A stretch of DNA of 64,000 nucleotides, from NCBI RefSeq assembly GCF_010894405.1, contig NZ_JAAIYA010000012.1:11444-75443 (forward strand). Direction: 5' to 3'. The notes under the pieces are model-generated. The model saw only the letters and a list, made by a program, of their open reading frames with translations. It was not told where the DNA came from and searched no databases. Positions 1 to 9,529 of this stretch are shown in pieces (position 1 is the stretch's first letter; every line of letters starts with the position of its first letter). The translations under genes and the position numbers were made by a program. This stretch comes from Pyxidicoccus caerfyrddinensis (GTDB lineage: Bacteria > Myxococcota > Myxococcia > Myxococcales > Myxococcaceae).

Positions 1-848
1 CGCTCCCCACCGCGGTGCCCGAGGGCTATGTCTACATCCCTCGGGGCTGCTTCCTCCTGGGCAGCGCCGAGCCGGAGGACGTGCGGAGATTCACATACAG
101 CCCGCCGATTCATCGCTCCTGCCTCAACGAGGGCTATCTGATTGGCCGGAGGGAGGTGACGTTCGGCGACTGGCTGACCTACCTGGACGACCTGCCCCCG
201 GACGCGCCCGCGAGGAAGATCCTCGAGCAGCCGCGCTTCGTCGACGGTGGGGCCGTCTCACTCAGGAAGCACCCAGATGACGGGTGGCTCTTCTCCTTCC
301 ATCACTCGGACGAGGAGTCCCGCACGGCGAAGGTGGGCGAGGATTTCGTGTACACAGGACGGACGCGGAGGAACACCGCCGACTGGAGGAGGTTTCCCCT
401 GTCCGGCGTCTCGGCCCAGGACCTGGACGGCTACTTCTACTGGCTCGACCGGACGAAGCGTCTGCCTGGAGCGCGTCTGTGCGGCCAGTATGAGTGGGAG
501 TACGCGGCCCGGGGCGCGGATGGCCGGCGATACCCCCATGGCAACCAATTGCGGCCCGACGACGCCAACGTCGATGCGACGTACGGCCGGCAGCCCACGG
601 CCTACGGGCCCGACATGGTCGGCTCCTACCCCGACTCGGTGAGTCCCTTCGGCCTGGAAGACATGGCCGGCAACGCCTACGAGCTCACGCGCGCCGCGAC
701 GCCGGAGTTCGGGCGCGTCGTCCTCCGGGGAGGCGGCTGGTACTACGACGTCTTCCTCGCGGCCAGCGGGGACCTGTCAGCCGGTGACCCGACGGCACGC
801 GATGCCAGGAATGGCGTGCGGGTCTGTGCTTCGTTCTCGCCACGGTAG
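1..848 (+). CDS. C-terminal FGE-sulfatase-like domain of a truncated kinase-type protein
   Basis: The gene enters from the left edge and is read in frame from base 3. Only the last ~280 residues are visible, and they form one SUMF1/FGE-sulfatase-type domain beginning at EGYVYIPRG and ending GVRVCASFSPR. The same domain ends the complete kinase at 3200-7132, and the two DNA copies match almost base for base apart from one block at about 245-345. By that homology this is probably the tail of a second kinase-NTPase-FGE protein. The paired cysteines used by true formylglycine-generating enzymes are not seen near the C-terminus, so the domain is more likely a sensor or binding module than an enzyme. 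The internal GTG at 15 is not a credible start, because the homologous reading frame continues upstream of it. Confidence 0.85.
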   Translation, partial: LPTAVPEGYVYIPRGCFLLGSAEPEDVRRFTYSPPIHRSCLNEGYLIGRREVTFGDWLTYLDDLPPDAPARKILEQPRFVDGGAVSLRKHPDDGWLFSFHHSDEESRTAKVGEDFVYTGRTRRNTADWRRFPLSGVSAQDLDGYFYWLDRTKRLPGARLCGQYEWEYAARGADGRRYPHGNQLRPDDANVDATYGRQPTAYGPDMVGSYPDSVSPFGLEDMAGNAYELTRAATPEFGRVVLRGGGWYYDVFLAASGDLSAGDPTARDARNGVRVCASFSPR

Positions 849-880
849 GGGCCTGCATCGCCCGGGGCCTTCTGTGCTCG

Positions 881-915
881 CCTGACTGCCTCGCGGTCCG
901 TTGTCTTCTTCTCCG
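881..915. repeat. 35-nt dispersed repeat, copy 1
   Basis: This stretch matches 9450-9484 in the same orientation with two mismatches; the 27-nt core 886-912 is identical to 9455-9481. It lies about 160 nt upstream of the ADYC gene, in the 227-bp gap 849-1075. The other copy also lies upstream of a gene for an exported protein. It may be a shared regulatory element or a small dispersed repeat. No other gene is seen in this gap. Confidence 0.7.
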
Positions 916-1075
916 CATGGGAGCTGGACGCGAGCAGGCCGTGGCCCTTCCCGGCATTGACAGCAGTTGGCGCCTACGCCGCACGGGCGAATTCCGTGCA
1001 TGATTCTCCCCGTCCCTGGCTCTCTACGGTTGCGGGCCATCTGTCCGGCCCGGTGCGCCCACCGGAGAGAAAGCG

Positions 1076-2170
1076 ATGAAGAAGTCCCTGCTCGTCTGTC
1101 TGTTCCTTCAGCTTCCCGCAGCGGCCTGGGCCACCGCTCCCGCCTCCAAGCCGGCGGCCTCCAGGCCCGCGCGCGTGGTGTCCGACGCCAGTCGCTATGC
1201 GAGCCGGTGTGAGTCCCAGTTCGCCCACCGCATCGAAATACCCCAGGGGACGATGCGGCGGTCGGGCGGCGTGAGGAGGCCCCAGGGGACGATGCTGTGG
1301 GGCACCGAGCGGGACGGGAACACCGAGAAGGTGGCCCCGGAGCGCAGCAGCGCGCTCGTCTCCGTGAACCTCTCGCCTCTGCGGCAGGCGGTGGACGGCG
1401 TGAAGGCCCTGCGGGTCGAGGACGGGCACCTGGTGGCCTTTCCCACCCCAGGAGGGGCGGGGACCCGCGGCGTCGTCGGCACCGTGCTCGAGGGCACCTC
1501 CAGCGACGGCAAGTCCGTGGAGGTGGCCATCTGCGGCGCCGAGTCCTCGCGCGAGGACCCTGGCATGGTCTTCTACCGCATCGAGGCCTGGAACACGGTG
1601 GCCCAGGAGTGGGAGAACCCCTGCGTCGCGGATCGCAGCGTGCCCGACCCCCGCGCCCTCGCAGTGAGCGGTGTCTGGGACGTCAGCGGTGCCCACCAGG
1701 AGGCCCCGGGCAAGCTCACCTTCGCCTGTGAGAACGGTGCCATCAGCAAGTGCATCACCTGGGGCTACAAGCCCTGGGCCCGACTCGACGGGAGGCCGGT
1801 GCCGGTGGTCGACCTCCACCAGGCCTGCACCCGCATGGCGCGCGCGGACTATTGCGGCAACGGCCAGAGCCACACGCACCAGAATACCTTCATCAGCCTC
1901 TACGACCGGTTCGGCATCCTCGCGCGGCGGGAGTGGGACCCGAAGGAGGCCTCATTCGAGGCGGCGTGGGCGCCCGACGGGGCCACCTGCCTGGCTCGCA
2001 CCCGTGACGGCCGCGCGTTGGAGACTGTCCTCCAGGAGTGCCCCAACCGGTTCCAGACCGGCGCCGCGGTCGAGCTGGGCTCGGGGGAGCGCTGCACGGT
2101 GCTACGCGCGGACGTGAGTCCGGGGACGGCGCTGTTGCGCAACGTGATATTTGCAGACCTGAACCGCTAG
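1076..2170 (+). CDS. exported ADYC-domain protein
   Basis: This 364-residue protein begins with a signal peptide (MKKSLLVCLFLQLPAAAWA) and is probably exported. The centre carries the RADYCGNGQSHT signature of the ADYC domain, a conserved module of unknown function found mostly in myxobacterial secreted proteins. At least nine cysteines in the mature part suggest disulfides in the envelope or outside the cell. The ATG at 1076 is well supported by GGAGAG about 7 nt upstream. The gene sits between the tail of one kinase/FGE-like protein and a gmx1 sigma factor on the opposite strand; the two genes converge with 52 nt between stops. A role in the neighbouring signalling is only inferred from position. 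Confidence 0.8.
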   Translation: MKKSLLVCLFLQLPAAAWATAPASKPAASRPARVVSDASRYASRCESQFAHRIEIPQGTMRRSGGVRRPQGTMLWGTERDGNTEKVAPERSSALVSVNLSPLRQAVDGVKALRVEDGHLVAFPTPGGAGTRGVVGTVLEGTSSDGKSVEVAICGAESSREDPGMVFYRIEAWNTVAQEWENPCVADRSVPDPRALAVSGVWDVSGAHQEAPGKLTFACENGAISKCITWGYKPWARLDGRPVPVVDLHQACTRMARADYCGNGQSHTHQNTFISLYDRFGILARREWDPKEASFEAAWAPDGATCLARTRDGRALETVLQECPNRFQTGAAVELGSGERCTVLRADVSPGTALLRNVIFADLNR

Positions 2171-2222
2171 CCGTCCGTGGGAAGGGGCACCACGCTCTTC
2201 TCCGCCAGAAGCTGGCTGATGT

Positions 2223-3119
2223 TCAGGTCCAGAGTTGGCTGCCGATGAACGCCAGGAAGCTCTTGAAGCCCAGGGTGGAGAGGCCCAGCCGCTCCTGCAG
2301 GCGGCTCCGGGTCTCCTCATAGACGTGCTGCCGTGCACTCTTCAGCCAGCGAGAGACGGTCGATTGATTGACGCGAAAGAGCGAGCCCAGCTCATACGTC
2401 GTGAGCTGATTGGCGAAATGGAGGCGAAGCAGGTGACGGTCATGGGGCGACAGCGTGGAGGCGGCTTCGCGCACGGCCTGCCGGAACGCTTCGTGATGGC
2501 GTCGCTTCATCACATCCAGCTCCGGGTCGATTCCCTGTCCCGGCAGCACCTGGAGCAGCTCTTCCGAGCTGTCATCCGGCGCGGGCTTCTCGGAGGCCCG
2601 CAGCTTGCTGGCGATGCGCCCGGCGGTGACGAGCACCCAGCTGAGCAGCGCGCCCTTCCCCGTGTAGTCCCCAATCCTGGGAGCGCTCTCGGGCGTGGCG
2701 ACCAGGAGCTTGACGCGCGTTATCTGGCACACGTCGTCAATCATCGCGTCGGGTTGTCTGAGACTCCGCAGCTTCACTGGCAGCCGGGCCAGGTAGTTCC
2801 GCTCGAAAGCCTCATGGGCGGAGGCCATGCCCTGAAGGCACGCACACGTGAGGTAGAGCTCCGCCAGGGACAGACTGGCGACGAGCGGCCCGATGGGGCC
2901 GACGGGGTTGATGGGGGGCAGCCGCTCCGCGAGATGGATGACGAACCGACTGACGGGGAGCGTCACGGTGGGCCACTGCGCGCGAGCCTCCTCCCAGGCG
3001 CGGACCAGCAGCGCGTCGAGTGCCGCGGCTTCCTTCGCCGTGGGGGGCGCGAAGCGCACCTGGGTATGCGAGAGAAACGTCTCGACCAGCTCGGGCACCT
3101 GTTCCATGGGTAGGCCCAT
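2223..3119 (-). CDS. RNA polymerase sigma-70 family factor, Myxococcales family 1 (gmx1)
   Basis: The 298-residue protein resembles the myxobacterial gmx1 sigma factors (TIGR03001 type). It has a region-2-like helical block, a basic linker, and a region-4 helix-turn-helix near the end (LTTYELGSLFRVNQSTVSRWLKSARQ). I chose the ATG at 3119 because a strong GGAGGAG lies 9 nt upstream; the longer frame starting at 3155 has no ribosome-binding site. It is divergent from the kinase at 3200 with an 80-bp gap. The same sigma/kinase head-to-head arrangement recurs at 14979-18591. The kinase carries an HxxxCxxC zinc motif like zinc-binding anti-sigma factors, so it may control this sigma factor directly. 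Confidence 0.85.
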   Translation of the reverse strand: MGLPMEQVPELVETFLSHTQVRFAPPTAKEAAALDALLVRAWEEARAQWPTVTLPVSRFVIHLAERLPPINPVGPIGPLVASLSLAELYLTCACLQGMASAHEAFERNYLARLPVKLRSLRQPDAMIDDVCQITRVKLLVATPESAPRIGDYTGKGALLSWVLVTAGRIASKLRASEKPAPDDSSEELLQVLPGQGIDPELDVMKRRHHEAFRQAVREAASTLSPHDRHLLRLHFANQLTTYELGSLFRVNQSTVSRWLKSARQHVYEETRSRLQERLGLSTLGFKSFLAFIGSQLWT

Positions 3120-3199
3120 ACTACGAGGCTCCTCCCACGCTTCAATGTCTGCCATTGAATGGCAACTATTCCGTCACTGACGTGAACACTCCCCACCCC

Positions 3200-6100
3200 A
3201 TGCGGCCGACCACCTCCAGCTGTCTGACGGACGAGGCCCTGGTGGACCTCATCGAGGGTCGGTTGTCGGACGAGGACCTGGCGCGGGTCCACCGGCACGC
3301 TGCCGGGTGCAACGACTGCCGGACCCTCCTGGCCACCTTCACGCCTGGAATCCAACGCTCGGTGGAAGCAGCCGCGGAGGTCACCGAGTCAGCTGACACC
3401 TCACCGGAGCCGGGGCTGTCCTGGACGCCCCCCGGCGCGTTCGACGAGTTCCGCCTCGAAGGGCCCATCGGCCGTGGCGGCATGGGCGTCGTCTTCCTGG
3501 CGCACGACACCTCGTTGGACCGGCGCGTGGCGGTGAAGTTCATGGCCGCGAGCCATCCGGAGGCCTGGGTCCGGGAGAACTTCGCGTCCGAGGCCCGGGC
3601 CCTCGCGCGCGTGCAACACGCCAACATCGTCAATGTCTTCAGCGTCGGTGAGGTGAGCGGCCGCCCGTACATCGTCTCCGAGTACGTCGTCGGCCAGAGC
3701 CTCGCGGAACTGCCCCTGCCGGTGCCGTGGCGCCGGGTGCTCACCCTGGGCGTCGGCCTGGCCCGGGGACTCGCGGCGGCGCATCGCCAGGGCGTGCTCC
3801 ACCGCGACCTCAAGCCCTCCAACGCCCTGGTCACCCGGGAAGGGGAGGTGAAGCTGCTCGACTTCGGCCTGGCCGAGCGCCTCGATGCGGGAGCGGCCCC
3901 GACGCCCGGCTCGCGTTTCGTTGCCGGCACGGTGCCCTACATGGCGCCCGAGCTGCTCGCGGGGGCTCCGGCGATGCCACGGAGCGATATCTACGCCCTG
4001 GGCCTCATCCTCCACGAACTGTGCACGGGCGAGGTCCCCCGTCGCGCGCCTGCCGGGTCGGAGGCACCTCCTCGGGCCGTGCTCGGGCCGGAGGTCGACC
4101 CGGACTTCGCCGCGCTCATCACCCGGTGCCTCGCGGCCAATCCTCTCGAGCGCTTCGTCTCGGCCGAGGCCCTCTGCGAGGCCCTGGAGCGGCTCGAGCG
4201 CCTGTGCGCACCGGAGCCGCTGGTCGCCGGCAATCCCTACCGTGGCCTGGAGCCCTTCGAGGCCGAGCACCGCTCGCTCTTCTTCGGGCGCGAGGCCGAC
4301 ATCCGCGCCGTGCTCGAGCGCCTCCGCTCCCGGCCCCTGGTCCTGGTGGCCGGAGACTCCGGGGCCGGCAAGTCGTCGCTGTGCCGCGCGGGCGTGCTGC
4401 CCCGTGTGGCCGCGGGCGCGCTGGACGACAGCCGTGAACAGGCCCCCCTCACGCTGTGGCCCGGTCACCGCCCGCTCGAGGCCTTGGCCGCCGCGCTCGC
4501 GCCGGTGCTGGGCCAGAAGGAGGGGGAGCTCGTCACCGCGCTGGCGGACAGGCCGGCCTGGCTCGGGCAGAGGCTGCGCGAGGCGCACTCGCGCGGGCGG
4601 GGGCTGCTGCTCTTCATCGACCAGCTCGAGGAGCTCCTCACCCTCTCCGAGCCGGGCCAGGCGGCGCACTTCGCCCGCCTCCTCGGGGAGCTGGCCCTGC
4701 CGTCGGCGGGAGTCCACGTGCTGCTGGCGGCGCGCGGCGACTTCCTGACGCGCCTGTGCGCGCTGCCCGGCCTGGGCGACGAGGCCGAGCGGGGGCTCTA
4801 CATCCTCCGCCCCCTGTCGGCGGAAGGCGTGCGCGAGGCCATCGTCGGCCCCGCGCGCAGCCGGGGCGTGGTCTTCGAGTCCGGTGAGCTCCTCCAGACG
4901 CTGGTCGACTCCACGGCGCACGGCGTGGGCAGCCTGCCGCTCCTCCAGTTCGCGCTCGCGGAGCTGTGGGAGCGGCGCAACCCGGCGGAGGGCCGCATCA
5001 CCCGCGAGGCGCTCGACGCGATGGGTGGGGTGGCCGGAGCGCTGTCCCGGCATGCGGATGGGGTGCTGGCGCGACTGAGTCCGGCGGAGCTCGCGGCGGC
5101 GCGGCGCCTGCTGCTCCAGTTGGTGACGGCGGAGGGCACGCGTATCGAGCGGGGCGAGGATGAGCTCGCCGAGGCCGCGGATGGTGCCTCCCGCGCCGCC
5201 CTTCGCGCGCTCGTCGAGGGCCGTTTGCTGCACACGCGCACCGTGGGAGGCCAGCCGCGCTGGGAGATTGCCCACGAGTCGCTCATCCAGAGCTGGGGCA
5301 CGCTCCGCGACTGGCTGGATGACGACATCGGCCAGCGCGTGCTGCGCAAGCGGGTCGAGGTGGCCAGTGCCGAGTGGGAGCGCCTGCTGCGTGCCCGTGA
5401 GGCCCTGTGGGGACAGCGGCAGCTCGATGAGGCGCGCCTGCTCGACCTCTCGATCCTGGGCCCGCGCGAGCGGGCCTTCCTTCTCGCGTCCCGCCGCGCC
5501 GTGACACGCGAGCGCTGGGGGCGCCGGCTCGCGGTGCTCGTCTTCGCGCTCGCCGTCTTCGCCTCTGGCGGTCAGCGCTTGCTGGCGTACCTCGTGGACG
5601 CACGATTGATCGCCAAGGAGCTTGGCAGGGCGCGAGAGGCACTCGCCGCGGGTCGCGACCTCGCTCAGCGGGCCAGCGTGCGCCGCGAGGAGGCGCTGTC
5701 GCTATTCGATGGCCGGGAGCCACCACTCGCGGGCATGGAGACCCTGCCGGGCTCCAGGCGCCGCAGGAAGGCCGCCGAGCAGAAATGGACCGAGGCGCTC
5801 GCCCAGCGTGACGAATCCCATGAGGCCTACAGCCGCGCCAGCCGGACTCTCGAGAGTGCCCTCGAGCACGATCGCCGCCGCGTGGAAACGCGCCGGCTCA
5901 TCGCGGAGGTCATCTATGAACGCGTTCTCCTCGCCGAGCGCTTTCACCAGCGCCGCGAGCGTGACGAGTGGGTGCGGCGCCTGAAGCAGGAGGTGGATGC
6001 CTCCAAGGAGGGCGCGGAGTGGCTGCAACGGCTCCAGGCGCCTGCCGAGCTCGAGCTGGTGACCACCCCTCCTGGTGCTCAGGTCGAACTCACGCGCTAC

Positions 6101-7132
6101 ATCGAGGTGGAGGGGACGCTTCGACGTGAGCCCGTTCCAGAGGCCGGCTCCGTGGGCCCGACACCCATCGCCCGCCTCCTCCTTCCCGAGGGCTCCTATG
6201 TGCTCCGCGTCACGCATCCAGGCCGTGTTCCGGTGGAGCAGCCCTTGCTCCTCACGCACGGTGCCCGCGAGACGGTCCACCTCGCGCTCCCCACCGCGGT
6301 GCCCGAGGGCTATGTCTACATCCCTCGGGGCTGCTTCCTCCTGGGCAGCGCCGAGCCGGAGGACGTGCGGAGATTCACATACAGCCCGCCGATTCATCGC
6401 TCCTGCCTCAACGAGGGCTATCTGATTGGCCTGAGGGAGGCGACGTTCGGCGACTGGCTGGCCTACCTGGACGACCGGCCCCCGGACGCGCCCGCGAGGA
6501 AGATCCTCGAGCAGCCGCGCTTCGTCGACGGTGCGGCGGTCACGCTTCGGAATCATCCTGGCGCCGGGTGGATCTTCTCCCTCTATCATTCGAGCGAGGC
6601 ATTCCGCTCGGCAAGCGTGGGCGAGGATTTTGTCTACACGGGGCGGACCCGGAGAAACACCGCCGACTGGAGGCGGTTTCCCCTGTCCGGCGTCTCGGCC
6701 CAGGACCTGGAGGGCTACTTCTACTGGCTCGACCGGACGAAGCGTCTGCCTGGAGCGCGCCTGTGCGGCCAGCACGAGTGGGAGTACGCGGCCCGCGGCG
6801 CGGATGGCCGCCGATACCCGCATGGCGACCAACTGCGGCCCGACGATGCCAACGTCGATGAGACGTACGAGCGGCAGCCCACGGCCTCCGGGCCCGACAT
6901 GGTTGGCTCCCACCCCGCCTCGGTGAGTCCCTTCGGCCTGGAGGACATGGCCGGCAACGCCTACGAGTTCACGCGCGCCGCGACGCCGGAGTTCGGGCGC
7001 GTCGTCCTCCGGGGAGGCGCCTGGTACTACGACGCCTTCCTCGCGGCCAGCGCGGACCTCTCCCCCGGTGACCCCGCGGCGCGCGACGCCAGGATTGGCG
7101 TGCGGGTCTGTGCTTCGTTCTCTCCACGGTAG
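3200..7132 (+). CDS. membrane Ser/Thr kinase with STAND NTPase and FGE-like sensor domain
   Basis: The protein has about 1,310 residues. Domains in order: an anti-sigma-like zinc motif (H33, C37, C40); a Hanks kinase with Gly-loop GRGGMG near 91-96, Lys113, HRDLKPSN near 200 and DFGLAE near 220; a nSTAND1-type NTPase with Walker A GDSGAGKSS near 385 and acidic Walker B LLLFIDQLEELL; a membrane helix near 776-797; a coiled or helical linker; a PEGA-like segment (ELELVTTPPGAQVEL); and a C-terminal FGE-sulfatase-like domain from about 1035. This looks like a transmembrane sensor kinase. The start is uncertain: GTG 3182 and ATG 3200 are in frame and neither has a clear Shine-Dalgarno site; the upstream frame overlaps the sigma gene. 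The divergent sigma factor is the likely partner or target. Confidence 0.88.
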   Translation: MRPTTSSCLTDEALVDLIEGRLSDEDLARVHRHAAGCNDCRTLLATFTPGIQRSVEAAAEVTESADTSPEPGLSWTPPGAFDEFRLEGPIGRGGMGVVFLAHDTSLDRRVAVKFMAASHPEAWVRENFASEARALARVQHANIVNVFSVGEVSGRPYIVSEYVVGQSLAELPLPVPWRRVLTLGVGLARGLAAAHRQGVLHRDLKPSNALVTREGEVKLLDFGLAERLDAGAAPTPGSRFVAGTVPYMAPELLAGAPAMPRSDIYALGLILHELCTGEVPRRAPAGSEAPPRAVLGPEVDPDFAALITRCLAANPLERFVSAEALCEALERLERLCAPEPLVAGNPYRGLEPFEAEHRSLFFGREADIRAVLERLRSRPLVLVAGDSGAGKSSLCRAGVLPRVAAGALDDSREQAPLTLWPGHRPLEALAAALAPVLGQKEGELVTALADRPAWLGQRLREAHSRGRGLLLFIDQLEELLTLSEPGQAAHFARLLGELALPSAGVHVLLAARGDFLTRLCALPGLGDEAERGLYILRPLSAEGVREAIVGPARSRGVVFESGELLQTLVDSTAHGVGSLPLLQFALAELWERRNPAEGRITREALDAMGGVAGALSRHADGVLARLSPAELAAARRLLLQLVTAEGTRIERGEDELAEAADGASRAALRALVEGRLLHTRTVGGQPRWEIAHESLIQSWGTLRDWLDDDIGQRVLRKRVEVASAEWERLLRAREALWGQRQLDEARLLDLSILGPRERAFLLASRRAVTRERWGRRLAVLVFALAVFASGGQRLLAYLVDARLIAKELGRAREALAAGRDLAQRASVRREEALSLFDGREPPLAGMETLPGSRRRRKAAEQKWTEALAQRDESHEAYSRASRTLESALEHDRRRVETRRLIAEVIYERVLLAERFHQRRERDEWVRRLKQEVDASKEGAEWLQRLQAPAELELVTTPPGAQVELTRYIEVEGTLRREPVPEAGSVGPTPIARLLLPEGSYVLRVTHPGRVPVEQPLLLTHGARETVHLALPTAVPEGYVYIPRGCFLLGSAEPEDVRRFTYSPPIHRSCLNEGYLIGLREATFGDWLAYLDDRPPDAPARKILEQPRFVDGAAVTLRNHPGAGWIFSLYHSSEAFRSASVGEDFVYTGRTRRNTADWRRFPLSGVSAQDLEGYFYWLDRTKRLPGARLCGQHEWEYAARGADGRRYPHGDQLRPDDANVDETYERQPTASGPDMVGSHPASVSPFGLEDMAGNAYEFTRAATPEFGRVVLRGGAWYYDAFLAASADLSPGDPAARDARIGVRVCASFSPR
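6285..7132 (+). repeat. 848-bp near-identical copy of window positions 1-848
   Basis: This direct repeat encodes the FGE-like tail of both kinase-type genes. The copies are nearly identical over most of their length. Divergence is concentrated in one block (about 245-345 against 6529-6629), where the protein changes from KHPDDGWLFSFHHSDEES to NHPGAGWIFSLYHSSEAF. The similarity stops right after both stop codons. Recent duplication or gene conversion is the likely cause. Confidence 0.85.
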
Positions 7133-7191
7133 GTGCCTGGAGAGTCCTGGCGGCGCGCCTCGCACTCCAACTCCTTCGGGGTGACTCGACG

Positions 7192-9162
7192 CTACGGCTG
7201 CACGGTGACGCGCACGGTGAGCGGCACTCCACCGAGTCCCTGGGCATTGGCCTCGCTGAAGGGCGTTGCGGTCAGCACGTGCGTGCCGACGCTCACCGCC
7301 GTGGCGAAGCTGTAGGGCGCCTGATTGTCGACGAAGGTGTTGCTGTCGAGCTGGAGGCGCACGCTTCCCACCTGGCCCTCGTACGTCCAGGCCGCGATGG
7401 CCAGGTTCGTCGTTCCCAAATCACTCAGGTCCAGGACCGAGCCGTTGTACACCTTGGCGAGCTCCTTGCCTGTGGCCGCGTTCACCACCGTGAAGCCGTC
7501 CACCGCGCTCACGACGTTGGGCAGGACCGGGGTGTTGGCGTTGACGGTGAGCGTGTTGCCTCCGAAGGTCCGCACCTGGAAGCCGGCGAAGGGCTCGTTG
7601 TAGTAGCGCGACAGGTCCTGCAGCGTGCGCAGCGCGAGGAGCTCTCCCAGGCGGACGCCGTGGTCATGGTCGGTGCGCCAGTGCACTCCCGCGAAGAGCC
7701 GCCCCACGCCAACATTGCTGGCCAGCTTGTCCAGCTCGTCGAAGGCGTAGAGCGTGGGCCCGGTGTAGGGCACCAGCGCCGTGCCGTCCTCGCTCGGGAC
7801 GACCGGGTTGGGGATGGGAATGTCCTTGTAGAACGCCTTGAGCATCGTCACCCCCGCCCCGATGTACGTGGAGTGGCCGGAGGCATAGGCGGGGTGGACC
7901 GGGCTCCCCTCGGGGAAGGCCTGGTTCAGCAGGTAGGTGCCGCCAGCGCCTCCGTTGAGCGTGTTGTTCCGGGCCAATACGAGCGGCAGCACCGGTGAAT
8001 TGAGCAGCTCCGAGGGAACCGGATAGGTGCGCGCCCCCGTCACCGTGTTGTGCACCCGGCCCGCGTACTCCTCCGGACGCAGGCGGCGGTGGATGAGCCA
8101 CTTCTGGAACCACTGGGCGCGCAGCGCCGGGTTCACGATGCGGCTCACCAGGTCCAGCCCATCGCCATTGCCCAGCGTGGCGAAGGCGTCCTGGTTGCGA
8201 TAGTTCCGGTAGGGATTCAGCTCGTCGAAGACGAGCGGCGAGGACTTCGGATCCGCGTCCACATCTCCGAGTTGTACGAGCAGCAGCGCGGCGTTGAGGC
8301 TGGCCTGGATGGGCTGGTCCAGGTGCACCCACTCGGCGAGGTCTCTGCCGTTGCGGATGTAGCGCCGAACCGGGTCATGGACGGCGGGCTGGCTGGGGAG
8401 CGCGCCATTCTGGATGCGCAGCCACTCGTCGAACCGGAAGACGCGGTCATCACCGGGCACCCGCGTCAGGTTCCGCTGAGGAATCACCTGGGCGCCGTAG
8501 GGCACGTCCAGCAGCAGGAACTGGGAGACGAAGGGCCCCTTCGCGCTGCCTGGCACCTCTGCCCGGAAGAGCGACTGGCCCGTCACCACGCCGCCTTCTC
8601 TCGCCCCGCGGTACTCGCGCAGTTGATTGAGGCGCTGGAGCGCCTGGGTGATGAGCGTGGGAGGATTGGAGGTGTAGTCCTGGAAGGGGACATCCCGGAC
8701 GAGGGACATCCAATACAGTTCGTCCAGCTCGCCGGAGACCTCGTCGCTGGTGAAGAGTGGCGCGGGCCGCAGGGCAAGCGCGTGCGGGTCCGGGCCCACG
8801 GGCAGGTACGAGAAGCCCGCCAGGGGATTGACGAGCTTGCGCTCACCGCCGAGCAGGAGCGCTTCCAGGTCCGCGGCGGGGTTGGCGCCCAGCAAGGCGT
8901 TGAGCAGCGCGTCGTAGTCGGCCGTGTTGACGTCGCCCAGGGCGTCGTGCCGCAATCCCTTGCTGTAGCTGGCGAAACGCGAGGGGTAGCGCTCCTCATC
9001 GTTGTTGTCCGGGTTCTCGGGCACGCCGCGGGCGTGCTCGGCTTCCGCGGCATCGACGCGAATCGCCCGGGCGATGTCGGCGCGCAGGCCATTCGCAATC
9101 TGCGCGTGCGCGCTCGTGGCGAGCAGGACGAGCCAGGAAACCAGGGGGAGGGCACTTCTCAT
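7192..9162 (-). CDS. exported vanadium-dependent haloperoxidase / PAP2-superfamily protein
   Basis: The 656-residue protein starts with a signal peptide (MRSALPLVSWLVLLATSAHA). It shows the vanadate/phosphate-binding signature of vanadium haloperoxidases and acid phosphatases: a Lys/Arg block (KWLIHRRLRPE), then HPAYASGHS around residue 424, then HWRTDHDHG around 490. Family members oxidise halides with peroxide, or act as phosphatases; substrate cannot be read from sequence. The C-terminal ~130 residues look like a beta-rich Ig-type domain (TLTVNANTPVLPNVVSAVDG onward). The ATG at 9162 is chosen over the longer frame to 9543 because it starts the signal peptide and follows GAGGAG. It converges on the kinase gene and diverges from the barrel gene at 9530. 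Confidence 0.85.
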   Translation of the reverse strand: MRSALPLVSWLVLLATSAHAQIANGLRADIARAIRVDAAEAEHARGVPENPDNNDEERYPSRFASYSKGLRHDALGDVNTADYDALLNALLGANPAADLEALLLGGERKLVNPLAGFSYLPVGPDPHALALRPAPLFTSDEVSGELDELYWMSLVRDVPFQDYTSNPPTLITQALQRLNQLREYRGAREGGVVTGQSLFRAEVPGSAKGPFVSQFLLLDVPYGAQVIPQRNLTRVPGDDRVFRFDEWLRIQNGALPSQPAVHDPVRRYIRNGRDLAEWVHLDQPIQASLNAALLLVQLGDVDADPKSSPLVFDELNPYRNYRNQDAFATLGNGDGLDLVSRIVNPALRAQWFQKWLIHRRLRPEEYAGRVHNTVTGARTYPVPSELLNSPVLPLVLARNNTLNGGAGGTYLLNQAFPEGSPVHPAYASGHSTYIGAGVTMLKAFYKDIPIPNPVVPSEDGTALVPYTGPTLYAFDELDKLASNVGVGRLFAGVHWRTDHDHGVRLGELLALRTLQDLSRYYNEPFAGFQVRTFGGNTLTVNANTPVLPNVVSAVDGFTVVNAATGKELAKVYNGSVLDLSDLGTTNLAIAAWTYEGQVGSVRLQLDSNTFVDNQAPYSFATAVSVGTHVLTATPFSEANAQGLGGVPLTVRVTVQP

Positions 9163-9529
9163 CAGGAGCTCCTCTGCGGGCAGGGGCGACCGGAGCGGGA
9201 CGGAGGAAGGGCGTTCGTCTGCCTCCGGCGCCTGTGGCGGCGGGGAGATGCCTCCACTGCCCCGAAGGCGCACGTACCTGCCGCACATCGAGCAATGCCA
9301 GATGTCTGAAAGGTCCTGTTCGGCGCGCGAAGTGATGGCCAGCGTGCGAGGAAACTGCCCTCGGGGACATGCCTGTGTCTGTTTGGAGACGCTCTTCGCC
9401 CTGGAGCGCGCCCAGGGAGTTCCCGGGTGCAAGGGCTCGCTTCGCCGGCCTGGCTGCCTCGCGGTCCGTTGTCTTCTTCTTCGCGGCAGTCCCACCTTCA
9501 CGGGCAGGTTTCGCTGGAGGAGGACGGAC
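9163..9529. other. 367-bp divergent intergenic region
   Basis: The region separates the haloperoxidase (minus) from the barrel protein (plus) and must hold promoters for both. No coding signature was seen; the long frames across it on both strands are GC-driven. It contains the second copy of the 35-nt repeat at 9450-9484, about 46 nt upstream of the barrel-protein start. Confidence 0.5.
9450..9484. repeat. 35-nt dispersed repeat, copy 2
   Basis: It matches 881-915 in the same orientation with two mismatches. It lies directly upstream of the barrel-protein gene, close enough to overlap its promoter or leader. Confidence 0.7.

Noticed and set aside
8050-9309. 419-codon plus-strand open frame opposite the haloperoxidase
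   Set aside because: The minus strand carries the signal peptide and the PAP2/haloperoxidase motifs; the plus-strand product has no recognisable features.
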